Below, in pieces: positions 44,055 to 52,388 of a DNA stretch of 64,000 nt; the first letter of the stretch is position 1; every line of letters starts with the position of its first letter. Source of the DNA: DATLZU01 sp051293835. GTDB taxonomy: Bacteria; Nitrospirota; Nitrospiria; Nitrospirales; Nitrospiraceae. The notes under the pieces are model-generated. The model searched no databases. It saw only the letters and a list, made by a program, of their open reading frames with translations, and was not told the DNA's origin. The DNA is taken from contig JBPKMA010000002.1 in assembly GCA_051293835.1 (NCBI GenBank), positions 124,001 to 188,000 of the forward strand, in the 5' to 3' direction. The position numbers were made by a program, and so were the translations under genes.

Positions 44055-44993
44055 TCACGCCATCAGACGATCGACGACCGTGCAGAGGTCCCGCACAGCA
44101 GCCGCAGAGGCGTGCAGCGCCGCGCGTTCCTCGGCGGTCAGTTCGTATTCCACGATGGCTTCGGCTCCGTTTCGGCCGAGCTTGACCGGCACCCCGACCA
44201 CCACATTGTTCAGGCCGTATTCGCCTTCACACAGCACGGCGCAGGGTAGGATGCGCTTTTGGTCCTTCAGAATCGCTTCGACCATTTCGACGACGGACGC
44301 CGACGGCGCATAATAGGCGCTGCCGGCCTTCAGCAAATTGACGATCTCGGCGCCACCCTCGCGCGTGCGTTGAATCAACGCGTCCCACCGCTCTTTGGGC
44401 AACTGCTCGGTGACCGGACGTCCAGCCACCGTCGTATACCGCAGCAACGGTACCATCGTATCGCCGTGCCCGCCGAGGACCATCGCCTGCACGTCCGTTC
44501 CAGCGACGCCCAGTTCTTGGGCGATGAACGCCCGTAACCGCGCTGCGTCCAGCACACCAGCCATGCCCAGAACGCGGCCTTTGGGAAACCCGCTGACCCG
44601 CCGAGCCACATGCACCATCACATCCAGCGGATTGGTGACCATGACCAGAATCGCATCGGGAGATCGAGACGCAACCTCGCGTACGACCGATTGCACGATC
44701 TTGGCGTTGGTCGCCAGCAATTCATCCCGGCTCATCCCAGGTCTGCGCGGAATGCCCGAGGTGATCACAGCGAGGGAGGAGCCGGCTGTTTCTTCATAGC
44801 CGTTGGTGCCGACGACGCGGGAACTGTAGCCGCACACCGGACCTGCCTGGGTGAGGTCCAGCGCCTTGCCCTGAGGAACGCCTTCGACGATGTCCACCAG
44901 CACGATGTCGTAACAATTCTTCTCCGCCAGCCGTTGAGCGACCGTCCCTCCGACGTTCCCCGCCCCGACCACGGTAACCTTCGGCCTGCTCAT
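44055..44993 (-). CDS. mdh: Malate dehydrogenase
   Basis: The enzyme interconverts malate and oxaloacetate with NAD, and serves the TCA cycle or its reductive form. It has 312 residues. Rossmann loop VVGAGNVGGTVAQ (8-20), RRPGMSRDELLATNA with substrate arginines, VTNPLDVM, and the catalytic His in GGHGDTMVPL are present. RRPGMSRD in the loop indicates malate rather than lactate specificity (Arg instead of Gln). It matches the LDH-like bacterial MDH group. Confidence 0.94.
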   Translation of the reverse strand: MSRPKVTVVGAGNVGGTVAQRLAEKNCYDIVLVDIVEGVPQGKALDLTQAGPVCGYSSRVVGTNGYEETAGSSLAVITSGIPRRPGMSRDELLATNAKIVQSVVREVASRSPDAILVMVTNPLDVMVHVARRVSGFPKGRVLGMAGVLDAARLRAFIAQELGVAGTDVQAMVLGGHGDTMVPLLRYTTVAGRPVTEQLPKERWDALIQRTREGGAEIVNLLKAGSAYYAPSASVVEMVEAILKDQKRILPCAVLCEGEYGLNNVVVGVPVKLGRNGAEAIVEYELTAEERAALHASAAAVRDLCTVVDRLMA

Positions 44994-45084
44994 GTCCCCT
45001 CCGGTCGAGTTCTGAGTGAAGAGCGCTGGGTTCCAAGTTGTGGGCTCGCTCCAAGCACCCCGAACTCATCAGTCATAATGATCC

Positions 45085-45480
45085 TCAGTGCTCGTGCCCT
45101 GTCCAGCCCCCGACTTTGAAATTGATCGTGCAAACGAAATTTTCGCCGTCGTAGAAGTTCACCTTAATCTTTTTCTTGCCGTATTTCTTGGCCAGAAAAT
45201 CCTCCGGATGATCGATCAGTTCCTGATACGTGCCGGGCGCATACTCGTCCAATTCCACGAAGCTGACGATCATGCCGGTTTTCACCTCCTGCAGAATTTT
45301 GACCGAACACCGCGGATAAATTTCCCAGAACTTCGCGTCGATTTCTTCAGGGGTCGGTTCCGGCCGTTCCTCGTTGGGTGTGATGCCCCGGTTCGCAAAC
45401 TTGGCCTGTCGCCGCACATAGGGATACTGGTGACCGGTAAACAGTTTGTAGAGCCAGGGCGGCACGCTTTGATTTGTCAT
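45085..45480 (-). CDS. Conserved-looking protein of unknown function next to the VWA gene
   Basis: The 131-residue protein has no signal peptide or membrane helix. It reads SVPPWLYKLFTGHQYPYVRR at the start, a middle helix (TPEEIDAKFWEIYPRCSVKI), and a beta-rich end (IKVNFYDGENFVCTINFKVG). It begins 28 bases after the VWA gene stop and runs in the same direction, so it may be the end of that transcription unit. The fold is not recognised. A small partner or target of the VWA/MoxR pair is possible. Confidence 0.7.
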   Translation of the reverse strand: MTNQSVPPWLYKLFTGHQYPYVRRQAKFANRGITPNEERPEPTPEEIDAKFWEIYPRCSVKILQEVKTGMIVSFVELDEYAPGTYQELIDHPEDFLAKKYGKKKIKVNFYDGENFVCTINFKVGGWTGHEH

Positions 45481-45508
45481 CGCGCTTGGCAACGAGTTGG
45501 TGGCACTG

Positions 45509-48500
45509 CTAGCTCAATGTCAGGCGTCGATAGACCATCGGCAGCCGTTCGGGCAGCGTTTCCACGCGGTCGATGACCAGAAACCGCACGTCGCCGTACA
45601 GACGGCGCACGTAGTCATCGGCTTCCCGATCGACCGTAATGCAAAACGGTTCGACCCCGCGAAGACGCGCTTCCCGGAGCGCTGCCCTGGTATCTTCCAG
45701 CGAATAGTCGTCCCGGTAGCCGTCATCCAGCGGTCGGCCGTCGGTGAGGAGAACCAGCAGGCGGGTCTTGGCGGCTTGCGCCAGCAGCTTCCGCGTGGCA
45801 TGCCGAATGGCCGCGCCGTCTCGATTCTGATGGAGCGGCGCGATCCCACCGAGACGATACGCCGCCCGTCCACCGATTGACTCACCGAACTCCTTAAGGA
45901 CGAAGAACTCGACTTGAAACCGTCCGCGACCGGAATAGCCGTACACGGCATAGTGGTCGCCCACCGCCTCCAGTGCTTCGCACAGGAGCACGAGGCTTTC
46001 CTTCTCCACATCGATAATGCGACGCCCGTCCGAGAGTTGTCGGCTGGTCGACCCGCTCATGTCAATCAGAAACGCGGCAGCGACCCGCCGTTCTCGTTTT
46101 TCGCGTCGCACATAGAGGCGATCCGAGGGTTCCACGCCCGCGGCAGCGTCGGCCCTGCTCCGCACTACCGCGTCCAGATCGACTTCGTCACCGTCCGACC
46201 GGCCAGGCACGCGCCGCAATCCCGGCGGTCGCAGGCTTTCAAAATAACGTCGCAGCAGCCTAATGCCCGCGCGATGGGCGGCCAGCGTCTCTTCGATGAA
46301 ATCGGAGGGACCTTCGGCGGCCGCCCGCTCCACGACCTGACACCAATTCGTCCGATAGTCTTGAATCGTGGTGTCCCATTCATGATACCGAAACACGCGA
46401 GCACCGGCCGCATGACCGCCCGCAAGCTCCCTCTGCTCGTTCTCGGCCAGCAGCCACTCCTCCAGCACGGTTGGCCAGACCGCGCCAGCCCTCAATCCTT
46501 CTCCAGGAACTTCCCGATGCGGCGCTTCCGCGAAGCGATCCCGTTTGACCGCACCCGCGGGGCTGGCTGACCCGCCGATTCCGCCTCCTGCCGTTTCCCG
46601 GTCGCCTTCGGAGCCGCCTGGGGATCCAACGGATTCTTCGCCCGTCCAGCTTCGATCCCGTACTTGGTCTGGATTCATGGCACCCCGGTAGGCCCAGTTG
46701 GGCACAGGCCGATAGTCGCCCGTGAGATCTTCGGACGATCGTGGTCCCACGCCCTGATCCGGCTCTTGAGTGGATCCTCCACTGGCCTCGCATTGAGAAG
46801 ACGCGCCCCCTATCTCCTCCAACAGCCCGTACACTTGATGCGCGACCCGGATGGCGTCCTCCGCCGTCGCTTCTGGCCTGAGCACGCGTTGGCAGAGCCG
46901 CCAGGCCCGCTCGACGATTTCTGCCACCGGACCGGGAATCCGCACGGTACCGGGTCCAGTGGTGGTGAGTAAGAGTAGCGTATCGACGACCAACTCGCAG
47001 ACCGACAATCCGTGCCTGAGCGAGCGAGTCGTCGCCGCGTCACGGGCCAGGCGCGCGAGGTCACGGCTGAGTCCCGGATATTCCCGCTGCAGCAAATAGT
47101 CAACCCGGGCATCCTCCAAAATCGTCCACAAGTCCCGGATGAGCCCCGGCTGCGGATAAAGATTGAAGAACTGCCCAAGGGTCTGCATGACGGGCGCGAC
47201 GGGCTTTCCCGACACGTCCTGTTCGTCTCGCTGGCCTCTCCCGGTTCGTCGACGGACTTGCTCAACCAGGTCGGCCAGCGTTTGAGCATTCAGATGATAG
47301 GTCCCAAATTCCAGATGCCCCGCCTCGTGCGCCGTCATCACGTGATAGAGCCGGATGTTCTCCTCCCGTGTTGGGTAGCGTCGCAGGATTGCCGGCAAGG
47401 CGATGCTGCGCCCATCGTCCCCTACAGTGGCGCGAACCGGTTCTTGGTCGGCTCCGCCGAATTCCGGCAGAGCACGGATTGTCACGTTGGTCCCGCAGAG
47501 CGCTTCCGCGAACAACTTGAGGGATCGAGCGACGAACCGAAGCGGCACCCCGCTCATTGCCTGCTCCGCCGAGGCTAGCGCCTTGACCGACTCCAGGGCG
47601 AAGTAGGCCCGCCCTCCTTCCACCCTGTAGGCCAAGGTCTCCATGCCGGCTCTGAACCAGGTCTCGAACTTGCTCCCAGCGTCGGCAACATCGCCAATCA
47701 GCGCCACCAACTCGGGTACACGACGCAGATAGGCCAGCGCTGCTTCGGCATCCCGTTCCCCGACCAACGCGCCGTACCGCAAGACTCGCAGGCGCCAATC
47801 CAGGCCGGGCAGGCGCCGCATGATAGTCGGCGCTTCCGCCAAAAACGCGATCGCCGCATCGGGCGAGCGGTCGGCAAGCAGCGAACCGAGCGTAACCACA
47901 GCCTGTCGGACTGCATCGTCGTCGAGATCGCCAAGGATGGCCGGACTGGTCCGGAAGAATTCCAGCGTGCCCAGGTAGTCGGTCTTGCCGAGGCTGTTCT
48001 GCGCGACCAGCTTCATTCCGAAGGCAGCCCACGCCCGGAGATCGTCGGGCCGGAGCACGCGGATGACCTGCGGGCTCTGCCGGATAAATTCGACCCCCAC
48101 GACATAATCCACGCGGGCCAACTCGGCGCCGATCTCGCCCCAGGCGCGCAACTGAGCCACCGGCAACATCCTCGTCAGTTCCGGTGCGACCCTGAACAAT
48201 TCCAGCGTCACGTTCGGATCCTGTTCGGCCCACTCCAACGCGAGCTCGAGCATTTGCGCGCGCTCGGAGTCCGATTCAACGGCGCAAAGCAACAGGGGAC
48301 TTTCCTTGAAGTACTTCATCGCCGCCGCACCAGAGGATCCGGCGATGGCGATCCCGAGATCCAGCCACGGCACGGCATGGGCAAGGCAGCCGCGGCGCAT
48401 CAGTTCGGGAAACGCCTCGATCGCGCACCGCGCGGACTTGGAGGAAACCTCTTCCAGTTCATCCAGCAGGATCAGAGCCGCCTGCACTGAATCGGGACGC

Positions 48501-48595
48501 CCGGCAGTCTTCGCGAGGGCCTCGACCAACTCCACGGCGGTCACCCGGCCAAGGTGCTCGGACAAGCGCGCAGTTAATTGCTCATTCGATGCCAT
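45509..48595 (-). CDS. CbbO/NorD-type VWA protein with helical repeats and HEAGH motif
   Basis: The 1028-residue cytoplasmic protein has three parts. Residues 90-300 contain six helical repeats about 37-42 residues apart (YFKESPLLL, LFRVAPELT, FIRQSPQVI, FFRTSPAIL, FLAEAPTIM, YLRRVPELV). A middle domain holds HEAGH at 423-427 with Glu494 in TILEDARVD, resembling a zinc site. A low-complexity acidic/Gly-Ser linker spans 600-700. The VWA domain (835-1028) has MIDAS residues DMSGS at 845-849 and TDGRPLDD. This is the CbbO/NorD family, which works with CbbQ/NorQ ATPases to insert or repair metal cofactors. ATG 48595 chosen; the frame extends to 48853. Confidence 0.85.
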   Translation of the reverse strand: MASNEQLTARLSEHLGRVTAVELVEALAKTAGRPDSVQAALILLDELEEVSSKSARCAIEAFPELMRRGCLAHAVPWLDLGIAIAGSSGAAAMKYFKESPLLLCAVESDSERAQMLELALEWAEQDPNVTLELFRVAPELTRMLPVAQLRAWGEIGAELARVDYVVGVEFIRQSPQVIRVLRPDDLRAWAAFGMKLVAQNSLGKTDYLGTLEFFRTSPAILGDLDDDAVRQAVVTLGSLLADRSPDAAIAFLAEAPTIMRRLPGLDWRLRVLRYGALVGERDAEAALAYLRRVPELVALIGDVADAGSKFETWFRAGMETLAYRVEGGRAYFALESVKALASAEQAMSGVPLRFVARSLKLFAEALCGTNVTIRALPEFGGADQEPVRATVGDDGRSIALPAILRRYPTREENIRLYHVMTAHEAGHLEFGTYHLNAQTLADLVEQVRRRTGRGQRDEQDVSGKPVAPVMQTLGQFFNLYPQPGLIRDLWTILEDARVDYLLQREYPGLSRDLARLARDAATTRSLRHGLSVCELVVDTLLLLTTTGPGTVRIPGPVAEIVERAWRLCQRVLRPEATAEDAIRVAHQVYGLLEEIGGASSQCEASGGSTQEPDQGVGPRSSEDLTGDYRPVPNWAYRGAMNPDQVRDRSWTGEESVGSPGGSEGDRETAGGGIGGSASPAGAVKRDRFAEAPHREVPGEGLRAGAVWPTVLEEWLLAENEQRELAGGHAAGARVFRYHEWDTTIQDYRTNWCQVVERAAAEGPSDFIEETLAAHRAGIRLLRRYFESLRPPGLRRVPGRSDGDEVDLDAVVRSRADAAAGVEPSDRLYVRREKRERRVAAAFLIDMSGSTSRQLSDGRRIIDVEKESLVLLCEALEAVGDHYAVYGYSGRGRFQVEFFVLKEFGESIGGRAAYRLGGIAPLHQNRDGAAIRHATRKLLAQAAKTRLLVLLTDGRPLDDGYRDDYSLEDTRAALREARLRGVEPFCITVDREADDYVRRLYGDVRFLVIDRVETLPERLPMVYRRLTLS

Positions 48596-48779
48596 CACAG
48601 CCGACTGCAAGTGCGGGCACGAGCGGAAGAGCTTGCTGGACCGTCCCTCGCCCCTCACCTTCTTCCACGGAGGGTCGTGATTGTAAAGGAGGCCCTTCTG
48701 CTTGTAAACTGCGGCCGAACTCGCTTTGCCAACATCGGTTGGATGCGCCATTGTAGATGTAGATTGTAGGAGGATCAGC

Positions 48780-49229
48780 ATGTCCGAACCCCGTCCAGAG
48801 AGTATAGAGAAGATATGGAAGTTCGTGCGGGGATTCGCGGAAAAGAGCGGCACGACGTTTCATCCCAACCCCGCCGTGACCGAAGCGGTCGTCAAGGGCC
48901 TGGCCGCGCACGTGGACGAACTGGGAAGGCCACTTTGCCCGTGCAATTTCTACCAGGACAAGCACGCGGAGGCCAAACTGCGGCGATGGATTTGCGCCTG
49001 CGACGAAATGCAGATCTACAAGTATTGCCATTGCCTCCTGTTCGTGCGGGAGGACGGCATGCCAATCACCGAGTACCTCCCGGAGGACCACGAAGGCCGG
49101 CAGGTCTACGGTCTGATCACCGACCCGACTCCGGATAAAGGTCGTGCGCTTCGTCATAGGGCGCACACACCAAGCGAGCCCGGCCGGGTGCAAGTGCCCG
49201 CCGCCATCGAGCCAGGGCTGACCTCTTGA
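48780..49229 (+). CDS. Ferredoxin:thioredoxin reductase catalytic subunit
   Basis: The 149-residue protein holds the FTR beta pattern CPC-x16-CxC-x8-CHC exactly: Cys53/55, Cys72/74 (CAC, usually CPC) and Cys83/85. The 4Fe-4S cluster and active disulfide pass ferredoxin electrons to thioredoxin. No variable subunit gene is adjacent, as is common outside cyanobacteria. AGGAGG precedes ATG 48780. The last 40 residues are basic and probably not part of the fold. It is divergent from the VWA gene. Confidence 0.88.
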   Translation: MSEPRPESIEKIWKFVRGFAEKSGTTFHPNPAVTEAVVKGLAAHVDELGRPLCPCNFYQDKHAEAKLRRWICACDEMQIYKYCHCLLFVREDGMPITEYLPEDHEGRQVYGLITDPTPDKGRALRHRAHTPSEPGRVQVPAAIEPGLTS

Positions 49230-49332
49230 TCGGCCAGCCCATCCCTTCGCACAGGGTAACATCCGGCGGCGACCGTGGCTCCCCATCTCGCTGCACCTCA
49301 TCTTCGCCAGGTTCATTCTGTGCAGGTTCATT

Positions 49333-50544
49333 ATGGCCGCTGTTGATCCCACGACCCTCCCCGTCACCAGCGACCTCGCCAAGCGGTTGAAAGCCCACGT
49401 CGACTTCCTGGCCAGCCCTGACCTCGCAGGACGCAAACCGGGCACCCCCGGTCATCGGAAGGCAGCCGCCTACATCGAGGCCCGATTCCAGGAAGCCGGG
49501 CTTGTCCCGTTGGCCTCGTTAAAGGGATACCGGCAATCGGTCTCGACGGCGCTGGGAGACAACCTCCTTGGCAGGCATCCTTCGGCCCCGCCCGATCCGG
49601 CTTCACGGTGGATTATCATCGGGGCGCATTACGATCATTTGGGCGGCCGATACCTGGGCGCCGACGACAACGCGTCTGCGGTCGCGATCCTGATTGAAAC
49701 CGCCCGAATCCTGCCGCCTCTCCGAGCACATCGGGCGCTGTTCGCCGCATTCAATACGGAAGAGCCGCCTTATATCCGCACATCGCTCATGGGATCGCAA
49801 CACTTCGTCGACCACCTCCCGGCGGAGATCGGCGCGCCGTCTGACATCCAAGCCGCGGTCATCATGGATCTCATGGGCGGGGTTCATTGGGAGCCCTTGC
49901 GGGAGACAATCTTTGCAGCGGGAGCGGAAAAGAGTCCGGAGCTGTACGCTCGCCTCACACAGGCGAGCAGGCCCCAGATGCGAGGCGCCAGGCGTGAGGC
50001 CGTGGCTTCGACCCTCCCGCCTCTCGCCTCCGGCCACCCACCCCTTACTGTACTTCCCGTCGGCCTACATCTGGTCGAAGCGATCCCCCTGCTAGGCCAA
50101 GTCGCGTTCAGCGACTATGCCGCATTCCGGAACGCCCGAGTCCCGTTCCTGTTTCTCTCGGCGGGCCGGACGCCGCGTTATCACCAGCCCTCCGACTTGC
50201 CCGACACGCTGCACTACGAACGGATGGCCGCGACGGTGGCGTGGTTACAAGACCTCGTCCAATTGATCGATCAGGACCAAGGGCCATATGGATTCGATAA
50301 TGATCGGCTGGTCTTCGGTGACGAACTGGCGAGCTTGCGGCCGCTGCTCGCTCTCGCCGCGGACGAGCAAAGCAAGATTCCCGGCACGTCAGCCCTCTCG
50401 CTCTGGAAATTGAAGCGGGACCTCGAATGGGTAGAACGGGTGAACCCCGACAAACCGTCCAAGCACGACATCACGCGGCTGGAGCGGATCTCCATCCGCC
50501 TCCAATGCCTGCTGGCCAACTTTCCCGGCTGCTTTTTGTTGTGA
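49333..50544 (+). CDS. M28-family metallopeptidase
   Basis: The 403-residue zinc aminopeptidase-like protein has ligands and catalytic residues in order: His99 and Asp101 (GAHYDH), Asp111 (GADDNASAVA), Glu143/144 (NTEEPP), Asp in IMDLMGG and His in RYHQPSDLPDT. No signal peptide is seen, although many M28 peptidases are exported. A basic stretch around 225-245 (PQMRGARREAVASTLPP) interrupts the fold and may be an insertion. Substrate unknown. Confidence 0.85.
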   Translation: MAAVDPTTLPVTSDLAKRLKAHVDFLASPDLAGRKPGTPGHRKAAAYIEARFQEAGLVPLASLKGYRQSVSTALGDNLLGRHPSAPPDPASRWIIIGAHYDHLGGRYLGADDNASAVAILIETARILPPLRAHRALFAAFNTEEPPYIRTSLMGSQHFVDHLPAEIGAPSDIQAAVIMDLMGGVHWEPLRETIFAAGAEKSPELYARLTQASRPQMRGARREAVASTLPPLASGHPPLTVLPVGLHLVEAIPLLGQVAFSDYAAFRNARVPFLFLSAGRTPRYHQPSDLPDTLHYERMAATVAWLQDLVQLIDQDQGPYGFDNDRLVFGDELASLRPLLALAADEQSKIPGTSALSLWKLKRDLEWVERVNPDKPSKHDITRLERISIRLQCLLANFPGCFLL

Positions 50545-50586
50545 CCGCGCGAGGCTGAAGGGGTACGTTGATGCGCACGACGCCGG

Positions 50587-51054
50587 CTACTCCCATCCAA
50601 CGACCTCGTACCCCTTTTCCGTGAGACACCGCTCGATGAAGCGACGAAATGTCTGCTTCCGTTCGCCGTCGCCCGTGAACATGCGCCACAGCCCAGTGAT
50701 CAGGCCCCACACCGCCCCGCTTGCCGCGCCGATGGCGGACCCGCTTCCCGCCGCGCCGATCACCGCTCCTCCGACCGCGCCCCCGGCTGCCCCGATCCCG
50801 GAACCGACCGCTGTACTGCCGGCCACTTCCCCGATTTGACCGGTTCTCGGTTCGGCGCCCGCCGCCTTCGCCATTTGTTTGCACGCGGCCACGTCCCGTT
50901 CGGCCGCTTCCTGGCCGACGGCGGTGAAATGGGCATTGGGGTAAAGCACCGGGTGAGGACCGGAGCAACCGGCGAGGCCAAAGATTGCAAAGGCAACCAC
51001 CAGACCCAGACCTCGCTCGCAGGAAAACCTAGTGCCGAACAGGCAGCGGTTCAT
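50587..51054 (-). CDS. Glycine-zipper lipoprotein
   Basis: The 155-residue protein has a signal peptide and lipobox FGLAGC with Cys near residue 30. A Gly/Ala zipper (about 80-115: AGGAVGGAVIGAAGSGSAIG) forms the membrane-associated part, and a basic helical tail with one Cys (RFIERCLTEKGYEV) follows. The start overlaps the stop of the DUF167 gene (ATGA), so the two are co-translated. It resembles outer-membrane glycine-zipper lipoproteins such as Pcp/SlyB-like or YMGG families. Confidence 0.8.
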   Translation of the reverse strand: MNRCLFGTRFSCERGLGLVVAFAIFGLAGCSGPHPVLYPNAHFTAVGQEAAERDVAACKQMAKAAGAEPRTGQIGEVAGSTAVGSGIGAAGGAVGGAVIGAAGSGSAIGAASGAVWGLITGLWRMFTGDGERKQTFRRFIERCLTEKGYEVVGWE

Positions 51055-51428
51055 GTCCGTTCTTTCCGCAGCGACGCCGACACCCCGAACACTTGACACA
51101 CGTGCACCGCGCTGACTCCTCTTAACAGAACGCGTTTGCGCCGCCCGGTCGCCCCGGAACCGATTTCGACCGCACGCCTTGGGAGACCGAACGTCGCGGC
51201 GAGGAACCGGCACAGTTCTTCATTGGCCGCACCTTCGGTCGGCGGCGCGGCGACTCGGAACTTCAACGCCTCCCCGTGGAGCCCCACGTACTCGGTCCAC
51301 GCCGCCTTGGGCTGCACGTGCACGAAAAGAATCGCCCCGGCAGGGCTGTCTTGGACGATTGGGGGAGAACTCACTGGAATAGCAGCGTCGTTCCCTTGCG
51401 CCGCGCCACTTACTGCGCGGCTTTTCAA
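51051..51428 (-). CDS. DUF167/YggU-family protein
   Basis: The conserved domain, about 80 residues, reads ILFVHVQPKAAWTEYVGLHG, LKFRVAAPPTEGAANEELCR, FLAATFGLPRRAVEI and SGATGRRKRVLL, the YggU signature. Function of the family is unknown. The start is unclear: TTG 51428 overlaps the CbbQ stop by two bases, while GTG 51374 gives a length closer to the family. It is coupled downstream to the glycine-zipper lipoprotein. Confidence 0.85.
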   Translation of the reverse strand: MKSRAVSGAAQGNDAAIPVSSPPIVQDSPAGAILFVHVQPKAAWTEYVGLHGEALKFRVAAPPTEGAANEELCRFLAATFGLPRRAVEIGSGATGRRKRVLLRGVSAVHVCQVFGVSASLRKERT

Positions 51429-52240
51429 AAGATCGCTTTCACCACTTCCTGAATGCTCCGCTGCATATCCGGATCGTCGGTGATCGGGCGAATCACAGCT
51501 GCATCGCAGGCCTGCTCGGGCGGCACGCCTTGTCGGATCAGCGTCCCGGCGTAGATGAGGAGCCGCGTGCTGACCCCTTCTTCCAGCCCATGATTCTTGA
51601 GATTACGGACCTTCGCGCCGAGCGTCACCAGCCGTTCCGCTGTCTCCTGGTTCACGCCGGCCTCGCGCTCGATTACCCGGATTTCGATGTCGCGGGTTGG
51701 ATAGTCGAACTCGATGGCCAGGAACCGCTGTTTCGTGCTTTGTTTCAATTCCTTGAGCACGCTTTGGTAGCCGGGGTTGTACGAGACCACCAGCATGAAG
51801 TCGTCGACGGCCTCGATGATCTGGCCTTTTTTCTCAATCGGCAACAGCCGGCGGTCGTCGCTCAACGGATGGATGATCACCGTCGTATCCTTGCGCGCTT
51901 CGACGATTTCATCCAAATAGACGATGGCGCCGTGCTTGACGCCGAGTGTCAGAGGGCCGTCCACCCACACCGTCTCCTGGCCTTTTAAAAGATACCGCCC
52001 GACCAGGTCCGAAGCGGTAAGGTCCTCGTGACAGGCAACAGTGATGAGCGGGCGGTTCAGGCGGTACGCCATATGCTGGACGAAGCGCGTCTTGCCGCAG
52101 CCAGTCGGCCCTTTGAGCATGACCGGCATCCGATTGCGAGCCGCAATCGTGAACAGCCCGATTTCTCCGCGCACCTCCGCGTAGAAGGGCTCCTCCCGCA
52201 CTCGGTACTGGTCGATTTCCACCTCTTGGCCTTTGAGCAT
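51425..52240 (-). CDS. cbbQ: CbbQ/NirQ/NorQ-type MoxR AAA+ ATPase
   Basis: The 271-residue MoxR-class ATPase has Walker A KGPTGCGKTRFVQ (43-55), the CbbQ stretch ITVACHEDLTASDLVGRYLL, Walker B GAIVYLDEIVEAR, and sensor residues in VVSYNPGYQSVLKELKQSTK with RFLAIEFDYP. The C-terminal CbbQ_C region (TRLLIYAGTLIRQG, VIRPITDDPDM) is present. The family pairs with VWA proteins such as CbbO or NorD to activate metalloenzymes. The likely partner is the VWA gene at 45509-48595. No RuBisCO or nor genes are in the window, so the client is unknown. The symbol is a family label. Confidence 0.9.
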   Translation of the reverse strand: MLKGQEVEIDQYRVREEPFYAEVRGEIGLFTIAARNRMPVMLKGPTGCGKTRFVQHMAYRLNRPLITVACHEDLTASDLVGRYLLKGQETVWVDGPLTLGVKHGAIVYLDEIVEARKDTTVIIHPLSDDRRLLPIEKKGQIIEAVDDFMLVVSYNPGYQSVLKELKQSTKQRFLAIEFDYPTRDIEIRVIEREAGVNQETAERLVTLGAKVRNLKNHGLEEGVSTRLLIYAGTLIRQGVPPEQACDAAVIRPITDDPDMQRSIQEVVKAIF

Positions 52241-52388
52241 GATTCGATCCAGAGTTCCTGAATGCTTACCGCGTTGCGCACCTCACCGGCTGTCGCCCAA
52301 GCGCGAATGGTTCTGCGCTATTGGCCGCCAGTTGCCCGCTCTTCGCCATCCAACCAGGCGTCACCATAAGCGGAAAGCAGGGGGAAGA

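Noticed and set aside
48596..48853. 86-residue N-terminal extension of the VWA protein
   Set aside because: It covers the promoter and start region of the divergent ferredoxin:thioredoxin reductase gene and lacks a ribosome site.
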